Shown piece by piece: positions 1 through 12,274 of a stretch of DNA of 64,000 nucleotides. The DNA lies in assembly GCA_947579605.1 (NCBI GenBank), contig OX388309.1, positions 19,473,071 to 19,537,070 on the forward strand, given 5' to 3'. The DNA comes from Athripsodes cinereus (taxonomy: Eukaryota; Arthropoda; Insecta; Trichoptera; Leptoceridae). How positions within the stretch are numbered: position 1 is the first letter of the stretch; every line of letters starts with the position of its first letter. The notes under the pieces were generated by a model. That model did no database searches. It was not told where the DNA came from and worked only from the letters and a program-made list of their open reading frames with translations. The position numbers were made by a program, and so were the translations under genes.

Positions 1-1159
1 CATATAAGCATTGGAACCTCAGAACGAAAACGAATTTTATCTTTATGATCTTAACCAATCTCATGTTGACAAAAGATAGATTACTTGCATTAAACAAATA
101 GATAGTTGATCAAGGGGATGTCATTAGCAGATTTATCACATATTTTATTATCGAGATCGTAGAAATGTTATACATACCTACACAGAGCAGACGTGATACA
201 AATTAACATAATTGTTAACAAGAAATACAATACAGTCTATTGATTACAATAAGTAACTATTTTAAATTATTTTAATGCAGTTTAGTAGACAATATTGCAT
301 GTTATTATTAGAATGGTACCTAGGTACATACTTATTCTTGTTTATCATTCAGACATAATATAACTCAGCCAATCCGCTAACCACTTTCATAAACTGGTTT
401 TGATCGCGGGCCCTATAGCGTCTGAATGCCATTATATTACAATACCTACGAACTGAACATGATTTCACAAATGTCTTTTTTATAAAGGTAAAATAATAGC
501 TACATACATAATCAATTTAAAATATTGTTACCTAACTGAGTTAATAAGCTATAAACATATAAATAATTATCAAAATCAAGTTAAACAAAGGCATGGTACT
601 TGTGTAAATTTCAAAATCTATCATATAATATCATCACAGAGTCATGTAGGTATGGGTGCGGTATTAAATAGACTACCTGGGTATATATTAAGTCATTTTA
701 CCCTAACGCACTGTTTACATTAGTCAATCTTTCATGAAAATTATCGCCTTAAGTAAAAGCCTAACAAGAATGATCACTCAAGAGATTCAATCATCACAAG
801 AACAACCTTATGCGTAGTACTAGATGGTAAAATAAATGGTCATAATAAAAAAAACAAACCAATTTACGGTCTTAATGTGAAGGCAGGTATCATCCTGTTC
901 CTCCCTTTTACACAAACACCATTTATGTCTTATTAACAATGAGTTAGTTAACTCCGTAATTGCGACAATTTATAAAATATAAATGACATTAATTAGAATA
1001 TTAGTACTATTAAACATAGGATTTAAATCATTAAAGGAATTTACTTTCAATTCTATTTACATGGAGATTTAGATTTGTTACCTACCTATAAATGAATTTT
1101 AGTACAGAAACAGAAGTCATCGTTCGAAATATATGAACTTTGAGTAATCCTTATATCTA
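1..1159. other. AT-rich DNA, nothing recognised
   Basis: I see no open frame of note, repeat match or RNA gene here. It carries scattered TAGGTAC-type strings like the rest of the window. Confidence 0.6.
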
Positions 1160-1215
1160 CATACAAATTATTTTTATTATAGAAATTCACGGCATAAGCC
1201 TATTACATATTGTTG
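1160..1215 (-). mobile_element. short LINE 3'-end fragment
   Basis: The plus strand reads AAATTCACGGCATAAGCCTA followed by TTACAT. This is the reverse complement of the stretch at about 22962-22990, which lies downstream of a recognisable reverse-transcriptase tail and just before an AATA-type tail. It is therefore probably a small fragment of the same LINE 3' untranslated region, on the minus strand. Only about 30 bases match well, so edges are uncertain. Confidence 0.4.
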
Positions 1216-1581
1216 AAAATAATAAATAAGAGGTATATTAGAATAAAACACTTCCCTCTCAAAATACGTTTCCTTATGAAAACTCCAGTCGTGTCATTCC
1301 TCCAGGTACAAACAATATATCAGTTAAATCTATCCGTCTTGTCGTAACGTTTCTTAGGCAATAGAAACAATACTGCCAAATACAAGTTGAAGGATCTACT
1401 TCCAGACGATTCGATTTTTATTGTTTTAAGTACTTTGAAAACATTTCTGGTAGTTCTCAAGGCTAACTGATTTCAGAATTCAGTTGTCTTAGAAGAATTG
1501 AGCTAATTATTTTTTTTAATTTAAGATAGATACTTTCACAGATTTCAAAATATCGGTAGTTTATAAAACGTTTTTTTAACA

Positions 1582-1612
1582 TTGGCGAAATAAAAAAAAA
1601 TCATTTCGCCAA
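1582..1612. repeat. short hairpin
   Basis: A perfect 10-bp inverted repeat (TTGGCGAAAT and ATTTCGCCAA) surrounds an A-rich loop of 11 bases. It lies 17 bases upstream of the open frame at 1629. It could be the terminal repeats of a degraded element or a chance hairpin; no function is claimed. Confidence 0.45.
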
Positions 1613-1628
1613 CAATTATAAAACTTAA

Positions 1629-1892
1629 ATGGTATCCTATATACAATCGAGCTCACATTGCGAAAAACAAGAACACTCGAAATATAATAAGCCTATACAA
1701 AATGGTCCGGCTTTACCACTTTCCATTTCTATCAAAAACTCGCCTATCAACTACATAGGTACTACATACAAGCTTACAGGCAAAATTGAAGGAATAAGTA
1801 AAAAGGTTGGAAAAGATAACATCACAAACAACGGCAACAATGTAGATACTTTGAATCTTTTTAAAAGGAATGATGATGACATTTTTATATAA
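1629..1892 (+). CDS. weak candidate open frame, 87 residues
   Basis: I do not recognise this protein. The frame runs from an ATG to TAA and is less hydrophobic than the other chance frames in the window: it has runs such as NGPALPLSISIKNSP and a basic middle (GKIEGISKKVGKDN) before an acidic end (NDDDIFI). There is no signal peptide, membrane segment or known motif, and no neighbouring gene. It may be an exon fragment, a decayed coding relic, or chance. The start is simply the first ATG after the hairpin at 1582-1612; no consensus splice sites or promoter make it stronger. Confidence 0.15.
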   Translation: MVSYIQSSSHCEKQEHSKYNKPIQNGPALPLSISIKNSPINYIGTTYKLTGKIEGISKKVGKDNITNNGNNVDTLNLFKRNDDDIFI

Positions 1893-3660
1893 ATTGATTG
1901 AAAGTAAAATGAATCAAAATCGTGTACTGCATTTGTAATATTATTTGATTAAAAGTTACTTATCTACAAATTAAGGTAGAGACTTTAATGCACGCTTATA
2001 AAACGTTTTTAATTATAACTAATCAAATTGTATAATCCTAATGTTAATGGTACTGAAAAACAATAAATAGGGCAGAAAATGTTTTCATTCGACAAACATA
2101 CCTAAATCGAAATTTGTTATATAACTTAATAAACCAGCACAAAAGCAATCTTACAACTGTAATATTTTATTTTCTTGCTTGTTTTCATTTAGATGCATCA
2201 GGATCAAAAAACATTAGTCATCGATAGATACTATGATCTGAAATGAACGGAGATTAATTACAAGTTAGTCACTGTCGTTGCGGTACGAACAAAGCCTCAA
2301 AGTCACAAATGTCAGTTCATGTAAAATCATAAAATAAAAAATATCGTCTTGTTGTGTGCGTGACAGCAGTTAAACCTTTTTGAGCAATATTGAATAAATA
2401 ATTGAATACTTCAGCGAGTACATAAGACAAACTGTATCTGCAATTTATAAATAAGTTCGTCCCCCTTAATTAATATTGATCATACAAATGGATAGGCTAC
2501 GCATAGCTACATGTTGTTTATTTATGATGATAGCCCGAAGTTCCTCGTGTATCGATTGTTATTGATAAGTATGATAGCAGCTTATCTAATCTAATAATAT
2601 AGGTTATTATTGATCGGTACAGTAGGTAAGTAGGTAGATAATAACAACATATATATGTAGGTGCTCATTTAATATTATACATACCTACCTAAACTACTAA
2701 CCTATACTACAAACCTAACATATATATTTTAATGTTAAGATACAGTCGTGGTGGATTACATGGCGTAACTGAAATTTATTACTTAACTTAAAATTACACA
2801 ATTGATACTACAATATAGGTTTACAATAAAACAAAACTTACCTATCTAGCCAGCAATATATAATATTACTACATTAAACCATATTATATTGTATGGGTGG
2901 GTGGACTTTATTATGTATATGTACGTTTTGCCAAGTTGATGTCACGTATTGATATAATAATCTCACTCGCTTATTATTTATCCACAATAATTATTGAACT
3001 AAATAATTACTTTTGCTTATATTAAATGAAGTTCATCGAGCGTTCAAACTAATTCACAAAAATATCATTATAAAATGTTATTTACGCTCTGAGGTAATGA
3101 AGGTATATTTTGTGAGAAAACAGATTTTACAAAGGATAATTGTAGGTATACATATGCACATATTTTCTCTTTATTTCTTTTCAAATGTACATACCTACCT
3201 ACGTATAGGTAAACGATAAATGCTCACATCATTCAGTAGCTTTCTGTATTTTCCAAACACATCTGAATTTTTTAAACCATGGTGTAGTAATTAAAGAATC
3301 ATAAAAACAACAAAAAAAAATGAAACCGACCAAGAAAAACACTGATTCACAAAGACAGTGAGTAGATACATATTATGTTGAAAGTCTCATTGTTATACGA
3401 CAATGTATAGATAGGTGCATGTACAAATATAATATAATTGAATAAATGGAGAGACCATTCTGGTAACTCTCATGACCCTATGTAATAATCCTAATGAGTT
3501 TTGGCCCTCTCCATAATCCTAGTATGGACCTCTGTATCCCGAGAATTGGGTCCATATTATTATCATTAAGTACTCAGCTACACATAGACTAAAACATTAG
3601 ATATTTATTTCTATTGTATTTAAATTTGGCGACAGAATTTAGGTACCGATGTCATATTCA

Positions 3661-3695
3661 TTACATAGATGGAATTATATATTCCATCTTTGTAA
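3661..3695. repeat. short hairpin
   Basis: Arms TTACATAGATGGAAT (3661-3675) and ATTCCATCTTTGTAA (3681-3695) pair over 15 bases with one mismatch and a 5-base loop. No mature small RNA is recognised in it. Confidence 0.5.
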
Positions 3696-6600
3696 GGTAA
3701 TATTTTATTTAACCGTATATTTTTTTCTTTCATTCGTACCCATCGTCATCTAAAATGCAACCCATCTTGAATGGGATAGGGAGAACGACATGTAAGTTCA
3801 TTATAATATACAACAAGTCTACTCTTTAACTCACTTCATGCAAAGATTATATCAATGAGTCAAAGAAATTTATACTTTTTTATACCTATTATTAAAATGC
3901 TCATTATCCAATTCGAGTTCTAATTCAAATATTTTTTTAATGAGATAATAGTAAACATATTTAATATATATTTATGCAATTAACACAATCATACATTTTT
4001 TGTGATATCTATTACACCCCCAGAATTATATTTCTTGATTGGTCTCGAATGGGATTTCCCTTAGTACGCGCATTGACGTAGCTATAAAAATGATATGTTA
4101 CATCGTAGATAAAGGATATTTTATAATACACAAAACGATTATACAGAATACTGGGTCCACAGGACAACATAATCCAAGAGATTTGTATCAAGTCATGTGT
4201 ATGAGAAGTACATAGTCACACATTATACATAAGTAGGTACAATACCAACATCCAGCGATATTTATACAGTACAAAGCAGGTAAGTATGTAATAACACATT
4301 GTATGAATATTAATAGGAGCATAATATGGAAGAACACGAGTATCGCTAGGAAAACATAATAGGTACTTGTTACAACTTACCTATAAGCAGTAGCGTACCA
4401 TCAATAAAGTAAAAAAAACTGTGCTACATCACTACACGCATCGTGTCTTACAAAGCTAGTGTTTGTGTCTCTCTCAAGTTACTCATCAGAGAGATTCGAC
4501 CACTACTCTCTCTCTCTCTCAATTCAAGTGATTTGTTGCTTCGAGTAGAGGTTCGTTCATTCATTCATACAATCACAGCATTTCCCAAGGATGGGGGTAG
4601 CCAGTGAACAAAATCGTACCTATATAAGCGATAGAATGGAAAAAATAATTTCGAATTCAATAATATTCCAACAATCATTGAGCGTTGAACCAAGCAGCTC
4701 TCATCCGAATACTGAAGTCATACAATGGAAGGCGCTGTCAGTTATTCAATGAAAGACCCAATAAATATCAATAAGCAATTAAATTTTAAATATTTTTTTG
4801 TATCTTGTTACCATAATAGCAATTAAAGATGTAATGAAACAGTTATTTCCATATCATACATATTTATAATATATTAAGGATGGTCCTACTCAGTATGATA
4901 TCTTAGGTACGCCACTGAGTATTAGTGTACGAGTGACACGACAAAATAATATCCTATTATATTATTCAGAGGTTCAATAATTATAACTGACATAATCGTT
5001 GTTCAGATCTACGGTAAGTAGGGCTTCATTAGCCATATTAAACTATGTAATATCATAATGTATCAAACATAATAATATGTGAGTAGGTACTGAATAGTAT
5101 TCGGCGTGACTCTTTGTTTTTACCCTTTTAAATAATATATAAATTGTATTTTTAAATAAATGATTAAGTCGTTTACCAACAAGGTACGGAAATAAAGAAT
5201 TGTGCGATAGATAGGATACGCGATATATGAATATTTTTTCGCTTTCTTTTACGAAGTTTTTTTTTCATACTTAATCCATTACAAACTTGGGGGACAGTGA
5301 TCTATTCTTGAGTAACACTAGATTGAACAGGATATGTAAATACATAAAAAAAATGTTTGTTTTACTTAATTGTAATCAAATTACATCGATTCAATATTTT
5401 ACTTTCCTTGAATCTATCTAAATAACAAATGCATAATTATGATGGTTAAAAAAAGATATGTGAATTCCGAAGTAATATAAAATTTGACCCATAAATTTTA
5501 AAAAGCTATAAAGAAAAAAATAAAAATATTTTGTTAATAAGTAGTTACATACATATGTTGTCATCTTAAGTAAGTGATTATATTATAGAATACAGATCTT
5601 GTATTTCCCAAGTTGTCAATACATCTAATCTCAAGAGTGTGTAAACACAGATAACGTCGTGTAATAATGTCATTCATGAGTGTTTGGTTGTCCTTATACG
5701 GCTTTAATCGAAACTTAAGAAAATCTACATCACAACTTACTAGTTTTTGTAGATAACTTTACAAGTAGTTTGATCTGGTGAGTTCTATCGCGGTGTAGTA
5801 CATACTCGTACATTCAAAACACAATAATATTATTATCTCTCTCTCTCATTTTAACCTTCTCAAGTCCCATTGGTCCCAGATGTGGACCTCAATAACATAA
5901 AAACAATTCCTCTACCAACACGACGACGTCGGCGTCGAGAGGAAATGATGAGATGTAAATATTTAACAAACCTAAATTGTTGACGAAAAAATATTCTATC
6001 TCCTTTCATGTTTCTCTCTATTCGGTTAAATAAAAATACTATATTTTGCAATTTACTTTTCTCTGTTGCTAAGTATCGAAAAAAATAAATTGAAACCGTG
6101 AAATAAAAATATTATATAGACGGTTGTAAGTGTAGATTGTAGGTAAGACTGTAACGTAATATTATGTTAAGTAAAGAACGGTGCAGTGCACTTAGTGCAA
6201 TGTTTTTTCTTGTTATTTTCAAGCATCTCTATAGAATGTTATGAGAGTCTCCACTCAACAATATGCCGACGTAGCCCCGTAGCGTCGTACCTACTTACAC
6301 ATTATAATATATCAGCTGTGTATGTCGCGATACAAACTGGATACTGCTACGCTACAGAATGTAGATGCTACATTGTACAAAGGAATTTCTCTCATTAGTG
6401 ATATTGTGATATCGCCCATGAAAATATGGACCAAAAATTGTATCGTTGAAATTATCTTCTAATTAAACCACCTCTTGGCTGACTTAGTATAATACAAATA
6501 ATTCAGTAGAAATTACTTGCGGCAATATGTTTGCACATTTCTCGGATCTTTGTATCTATAATTATTTTATAAGCTTTTCACAAGACTTACCGTCTGTTAC

Positions 6601-8054
6601 CTATATTTCTAAATTAACCTACATTTTTTTTCCGTAAATTGACAACACTGTCTTCATACACAGTATCTACTCGTTGTGTTAGAGTTTCTAAGTATCGATT
6701 TCTAGTTACAAAATTATATATTCTGTTAGATAGAGTTCTATTTTCCAAAGTTATTTTTCTGACCTATATTTTTGTTACAAATATTTTTAATAGCTAAAAA
6801 TTTTCTTTGTCTAAAAATAATAGATTTACATATAAACAATTTATTCAAGATGAGAGATTTTATATAATAATGGCTATAATAATCTCATATTGTCAAAGCA
6901 TCCAATAGCGTTATAGAACACAATACGGCGCCAATTACCTATTCATTCTTAATTTTGTATTCAAAACATTATTACAAAGACATTTTCTCTGACTTGTTTC
7001 GAATAAATTTATTAAATAATACATATTGCTAAAGTTGTCTATTTTATCTCTATTTTTGCTCTTGATATTATTTTTGGTTTGGTCAATACACTATTTCCAT
7101 ATTTGTTTAAATAAATGTTTTATTTAGTAAATTTACAAAATGCAAAAAGTAAAATACCAATATTTTTTTATTTTTCTTTAATTTTTTTACCAATATATGT
7201 ATTTATTGTTACCTATTTATGGCATTTTCAAAGTGTTTGATTATAAAAATGTATTTATTTTTAAAATATTCAAATAGTAAGAAAAAGTACGAACATAAGC
7301 AAGCGTTTCTGTTATTTGATTGTATTTTTTTATTTTATTTGTATCGAGCAAACGAGTGAAAAAAATACAGTTTAGTTTTTTTTTTCATCCATTTTTATTG
7401 TTGTATAATAATTAAACATCTGCGGACTGCTATATGCAATAAGTCTAGATACTAGACTTCCAAATATTTAGTAAATGGGGAAGATAAAAATAGAGAAGGC
7501 AAATAAAAACGTTGAACTGAGTAAAAAATAGTTAAATCATAATGATATTAAGCGCGCAACTTCGCTTTAAATAATATTATCAACAAAGTTTTAAGGCGTA
7601 GGCTCGCCTTAGGGACAGTCATAATATAATAATTCATGAAACAATATTAAACATTCTTGGGTAGGTACCTACCACCAGCTCGGCTCTTTATGGTTAATGG
7701 TCTTCATCACGCAAAATTAAAAACGAATGAATTGTTATTATTTTTATTATTGTATACTATTCTTAATCATAAAAATATTACGTGGTTTCCCGTAAGACAT
7801 TATAGTTCATTACTACAATATATTATCTACCTATTCTAGAAACACCAAACGTGTATGAGTTATTGTTCAGATATATACGTACTACCAATTAATTATACGA
7901 TAGGTGCTATGAAAGTTGTTTTTTAGTGTTAGAATTATGAATTGCATACAACTGTTAAAACAAATCATTAGGTTTGTTGTTTATATTACCAATTCTTATC
8001 TTTATTTCAAACAAACCATTTGTACCATACTTTAGTAATTAATGAGTAATTAAA

Positions 8055-8093
8055 GTAATGCCGAGCCTATAATTATTATAGACTCGACATTAC
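8055..8093. repeat. short hairpin
   Basis: Arms at 8055-8071 and 8077-8093 pair over 17 positions with two mismatches around a 5-base loop. It may be a MITE remnant or chance. Confidence 0.45.
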
Positions 8094-8269
8094 CAAAATT
8101 ATTAGATACTCTGATAATAACTCCGATAAAATCTGAGAAAATTTAATTATTGGAATAACGAAATATGCAGTAACGATTGTCAGTAGGTTGATAACTTCCT
8201 TTAATTCTAGTAATCAATATGATAAAAGTTTTTTGTTTTGGTCCTAAAAAGGAATTTTTTCATGGTTTC

Positions 8270-8584
8270 ATCATCATCATCATCATCATCATCGCCCTCA
8301 ACGCTCCTCTCGGGAGCACAGGGCAGAAACCAGCCTCCTCCATTCAGAACGTCTCTGCGCCAATTGCGTCACCTCTTTCCACGACATTCCCTGCGCTATG
8401 ATGTCGTTGTCATAGAAACGGTGTATTGTGAAAGAGGGACGCTCGGGCCAACGGAACCCCTGCGGACGGAAGAACAGCGCTCTTTTTGGCCAACTATCAT
8501 TGGGAATTCTCAAAACATGTCCCAGCCAGGACCATCGTCATATTATGTTTATACCATTTGACATCCAAAATCCTTCTAAGAGAC
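8270..8584 (-). mobile_element. RTE-type LINE, C-terminal end and 3' tail
   Basis: On the minus strand this reads as the C-terminal part of the endonuclease/reverse-transcriptase polyprotein of an RTE-clade LINE. Recognisable pieces are SWPKRALFFRPQGFRWPERPS, then a frame-damaged link, then MSWKEVTQLAQRRSEWRRLVSALCSREER, the typical end with spaced tryptophan and arginine residues. It is followed at once by an (ATG)n trinucleotide tail (8270-8293 on the plus strand as ATC repeats), which is how RTE elements usually end. The same end occurs at 16031-16238, 41030-41292 and 56081-56215. It continues at 8769-8985 across an inserted SINE. Stops and shifts show it is dead. Confidence 0.8.
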
Positions 8585-8768
8585 TTTTTTTTTGAAAAGA
8601 TATATCTGGGTTTTGTTATAAGCCCAAATACAACCTTATACACCTTTCACAGTGAGCTACTAAAAGCTTGTGTCGTGAAAGGGGAGTTTGCCGGCACCTG
8701 GTATCGAACCACGGACTCATTGTTCGCGAGGCCGAGACTCTACCTCCAGGCTACCGACGAACTCAAAC
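8585..8768 (-). mobile_element. tRNA-derived SINE (family A) inserted in a LINE
   Basis: A minus-strand SINE with an RNA polymerase III type promoter: B box GGTTCGATACC (reverse complement at 8700-8710) and an A-box-like TAGCCTGGAGG (reverse complement at 8743-8753). The body continues through the conserved stretch with GACACAAGCTTTTAG and a hairpin GGGCTTATAACAAAACCC, and ends in a short A tail (T run at 8585-8593). It closely matches 32827-33080 and the truncated 45937-46104. It interrupts the RTE fragment, so it is younger than that LINE copy. Target duplications are not clear. Confidence 0.85.
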
Positions 8769-8985
8769 TTGTTTTCAAAGCTTTAGTATCTTCCGCTCTT
8801 GAGCCTTGGTTAAGTGCCAAGACTCACAGCCATATAGAGGGATTGGGATGATGTCAGCCACATAGAAGGATTGGGTTGGCACGTATTGAACAAGCGACAT
8901 TTTGTCCTGATGCTGAGTCCAGACGCCTTCCAAACTTTGTTCATATTATTGAAAGCCCCGCTAGTAGCTCCCATGCGGATTGGAA
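8769..8985 (-). mobile_element. RTE-type LINE, reverse-transcriptase 3' part
   Basis: This continues the LINE of 8270-8584 on the other side of the SINE. Minus-strand reading frames give GATSGAFNNMNKVWKASGL, a frame change, then IPLYGCESWHLTKAQERKILKL, which match the usual order after the palm domain of RTE-type reverse transcriptases (an LYG(C/A)E-W-L-T block). An internal near-duplicate of roughly 24 bases (CAATCCTTCTATGTGGCTG and CAATCCCTCTATATGGCTG) sits just before the LYGCESW block. Frameshifts make it a relic. The outer edge near 8985 is estimated from loss of recognisable protein. Confidence 0.7.
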
Positions 8986-9630
8986 TAGATGAGTATAATT
9001 GTTATACGTGGGTAGATAATAAAATTTATAAACCACGTATTTATACGAGGTTTTGATGTTGCAGAAAACATCTTTAAATGCATGAATATACTGACGTTAT
9101 TATTAAATATTTCACTACATAAAAAAACGTGTCTACTTAGTCATGGAAGTTTGCTGACTATCTCAATGTAATCTGATGTCGACTACTTGTGCTTAGAGTT
9201 AGACCAAAGTTTTAATAATTATTTATATATATTTTACTTATTTTACACCATAGTTTTGTACTGAAATTTCTTGGTTATTTAACAATATTTATCAACATAT
9301 GTATATTAATCGAAATACTCGTATATTTGTACCACGATAAGAGTATTATATTTTGTTTATAATAAAAAAAACAGTTGTAACATGCATAAAGATTTTAAAA
9401 CAATAGCGCTTCCGACAGGATATTCAATCAGTTCAAAGATAACACCAAAAACGTTATCAATTCTGTACTTATATTATTCTATAATACGCAGAATAAAGCG
9501 TTTACTGTAAAGATTATTGGGCGATGTATAGAGAAAATAAAATATGAGTATCAGGATCAACAGAGATAAAAGAACAACTATCTACTGTATTTATCATACG
9601 TAAATAATTCAGAATATTTTAATAAATAAG
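8986..9630. other. AT-rich DNA, nothing recognised
   Basis: No open frame, RNA gene or repeat match seen apart from the edge of the LINE fragment. Confidence 0.5.
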
Positions 9631-9725
9631 ATATAAAAATATATTATTGAGCACTGTTTAATCTCCACTATGTTAGGTTAAATACCGAACGTTTTCGCCT
9701 ATACTTGTAGGCATCTTCAGGGAAT
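9631..9725 (-). mobile_element. hammerhead-like repeat module
   Basis: On the minus strand this reads CTGAAGA (reverse complement at 9714-9720), a hairpin with GCCT/AGGC arms, then GAAAACGTTCGGTATTTAACC, followed by a conserved stretch with TAGTGGAGATTAAACAGTG. It is almost identical to the centre and right arm of the palindrome at 57834-58028 and clearly related to 30411-30515. The CTGANGA-stem-GAAA order is that of a hammerhead ribozyme core; such motifs are known in the terminal repeats of Penelope-like elements. Cleavage activity is not shown. Confidence 0.6.
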
Positions 9726-11042
9726 TGTAGTTTTAAAACCAAGATTAATCATAAAATATCATGAATTTTATGATACACCTTGAGTTATTTATTTACAACC
9801 CTTGGATTTTCTTAATTATTATGACAAACTGCATACACATCAAAAATAAATTTCATTATCAAAAAAATCATCGAAAATGTTTATAATTCAACCATTCTGA
9901 ATTTACACTGTAAAAGTAGCAAAATCAAAAAATGACTATATTTTTTATTCTTTATGTTAAATATCGATTTTGTAAATTATTTAAGGAAGTCGTTTTCGCA
10001 TATAGCATTACCCGTAAAACGGAAAAATATATTAAAATACTCATATATGTGCATTAATATCAGAGGGCCACCGTTAATATAACCATCAATTTCGTGTTAA
10101 CTATCCGCTTCCTTCCTATGCCCGTATCACTCAATTTAATTATTTACCGGAATCTTCGGTTTCTCTTACCTTCAGTAAACAAAAAAAATATATGCAGCGG
10201 TTTTATCTAGTCACGAATTATGGTGAATATAATCAATCATTCAATTAGCTTTTCATTTTGTAATTTTAACCGTGTACTGAACATCATTCAAACTCTATAA
10301 AACAGTAGCTGTGTACAATTGTACATATTATTACACCTCTGGTGTGAACAAGATTTTTCAAGAGTAGAATTTCGAATAAATGGAAGTCCCCGGACTTCTG
10401 CAGTATTCAGGTGGACAGTGAGTCTCCTTCAATATTTATATTAGATTTTACTTCATACTATAGTATGAACTGAAATAAAACCAAGACTTTCCATACTCGT
10501 ATTTATATGAAGTGAGATAAACACGAAAGCATATATTCATGTATTACCATTTCAATCCCTCACCTGCACACGCTTACATCTCTTTTATATTCAACACATC
10601 ACAACATACCTACAATAATTTATGAAAGTTTCTTTTCGTAAATTACTCACAATAAAAAAACTTATTTGGAATTTCGTAAATTGTAAGCAATTCTACGTCA
10701 CTCCCATAATATTCCCCTTCTGAAATATGGTAGATAGGTACATACTACATACCCTTCTTAAGTTTTTAGACGAAATTCCTTTTCAAGTAACTTCAACAAA
10801 GTTTATCACTGAAAGAGAAACTAAAAGAGGGATTACAAAACTATTGGTTCGAGTTGTTTAAATTAATATACTACCCTGATGTAGAGCTGTCAAAAGCAAA
10901 AAAGGTGAAAGAATAAACCAAGCCTTTTAAAAATTCTTCCACAAGATTATATGTCTTTTCCCAACAACCCTTTCATCGTAGAATACACAAAAATATCTAC
11001 GTCGTTAAAATAGGAATACTGGCATACATACATGTATATCTA
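9726..11042. other. AT-rich DNA, nothing recognised
   Basis: No supported gene. A 16-base palindrome (GAAGTCCCCGGACTTC, about 10383-10398) lies in a slightly GC-richer patch at 10330-10430. Confidence 0.5.
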
Positions 11043-11299
11043 TCTAGGGTCGGCGGACTAAAGCACATAAGTCGAAAATTCCATTTTTTTTATTGTTTCA
11101 ACTTGCCTATTTTAAATCAATACACAACTGTATCAATGAACACAACTCAAATTATATATGTCTACAAATTTACTAATTCAATAAACTTTTGTAAATGAAA
11201 AATACTCTTTTTTTATTCAATTAGAATTTTATTGTATTTTTTGTTTCTCCTGTAAAGCTGCCATTTCTGACTAATGTACTTTAGTCCGCCGACCCTAGA
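11043..11299. mobile_element. MITE with TA target duplication
   Basis: A 257-bp non-autonomous DNA element. The ends are perfect 21-base inverted repeats, TCTAGGGTCGGCGGACTAAA plus G, that continue with a few mismatches to about 36 bases (AGYACATWAGTC). A TA dinucleotide lies at each flank (11041-11042 and 11300-11301), the signature of Tc1/mariner-type insertion. The interior is AT-rich and has no coding capacity. The right inner end (CCTGTAAAGCTGCCATTT) resembles the right inner end of the 39122-41665 element (CCTGTAAAGTAGCTATTT), suggesting that the two belong to related families. Confidence 0.8.
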
Positions 11300-12274
11300 T
11301 ATAAATCTATAGGATCAACACTAGTTGACACGAGAATTTTCCAGATGAACCATACATACCTACATACATCCATTCTTTGGAATGTATAAAATGCAGAACA
11401 AAATATAAAACCTTTTTATTATTTTTTTGACATATCGAATATGTTTTAGAAAGATACCTGAACAAACGTGAAAATATTTCGTATATGAAGAGTGGACATG
11501 TAGTCTGAATAAAAAATATATGTATGAGAAAGAAATGCCTCACGCTCAAAATATTTCTTTTTTATCTTGTTATCTATTAAAATTAACATCTTTCTGAAAC
11601 ACCTCTTCGAAACAAATTCTGATTGAAGAAATTTAAACTGTATTTTCTCCTCAGTTATCGACAAAATATAAATATTTTACTGGTAGGTATAATAAAGAAA
11701 TATTTTTTCCTGCGAAGCCTTGGGTTAATTTGATCCTAGATCGACCGCCTCGTCGGCGTCGATTATGAATAAGGTGGAAAGTATATTATGAAACAAAGAA
11801 TGAAGGCGGCTAACAGCTGTTTAGACGCCATAAAACTTCGATACGAATATTGGAATAAGTATGTAGGTTCCTTCATTATATTTTATAGCTCGGGCTTAAA
11901 AGCTCCGTGAAGCATTTTATGTAGCCGAATAAATAATAACACACATACATACTTAGTGATGATGATAATTCTTAAGGGATATCATGGAATAGGCGGGGCT
12001 ACTAAACTCAAGGTGAACGAAAGTAGTAAACCGTAATTTTCTTTAGTTTTTTTTTTCAGCAACAAAGACAATATGGACAATAAACTATAAAGATAGACAG
12101 ATTTCTACGTAGGTAGGTACATTGTATCATATTGTTTCTTGTTTGAAAATACCTATTGGGTAATTTAGTCCTAACCTAAATTCAAACAGCAAGTTTCTTC
12201 TAATATGTGAGATTACCTTGATTATAGCGATAAGAAAATAAAATGTTATTTTATAAAAAAAGCATCATATTTTT
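11300..12274. other. AT-rich DNA, nothing recognised
   Basis: Two overlapping minus-strand frames (11307-11664) are F/Y/I/L-rich and look like chance. A mildly GC-richer patch at 11700-11770 has no recognisable content. Confidence 0.5.

Larger units (their letters stand above)
1893..8269. other. AT-rich DNA, no gene seen
   Basis: About 6.4 kb without a supported gene. It holds a small CT microsatellite (about 4506-4520), short hairpins (3661-3695 and 8055-8093), a SINE-like scrap near 4590-4605 (GGTAGCCAGTGAAC), and mildly GC-richer patches near 5910-5945 and 6180-6370. The short frames near 5860-6051 (minus) and 6186-6398 (plus) show no recognisable domain. Confidence 0.6.

Noticed and set aside
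8486..8851. 121-codon plus-strand frame
   Set aside because: It lies antisense across an RTE relic and an inserted SINE, both of which explain the sequence better.
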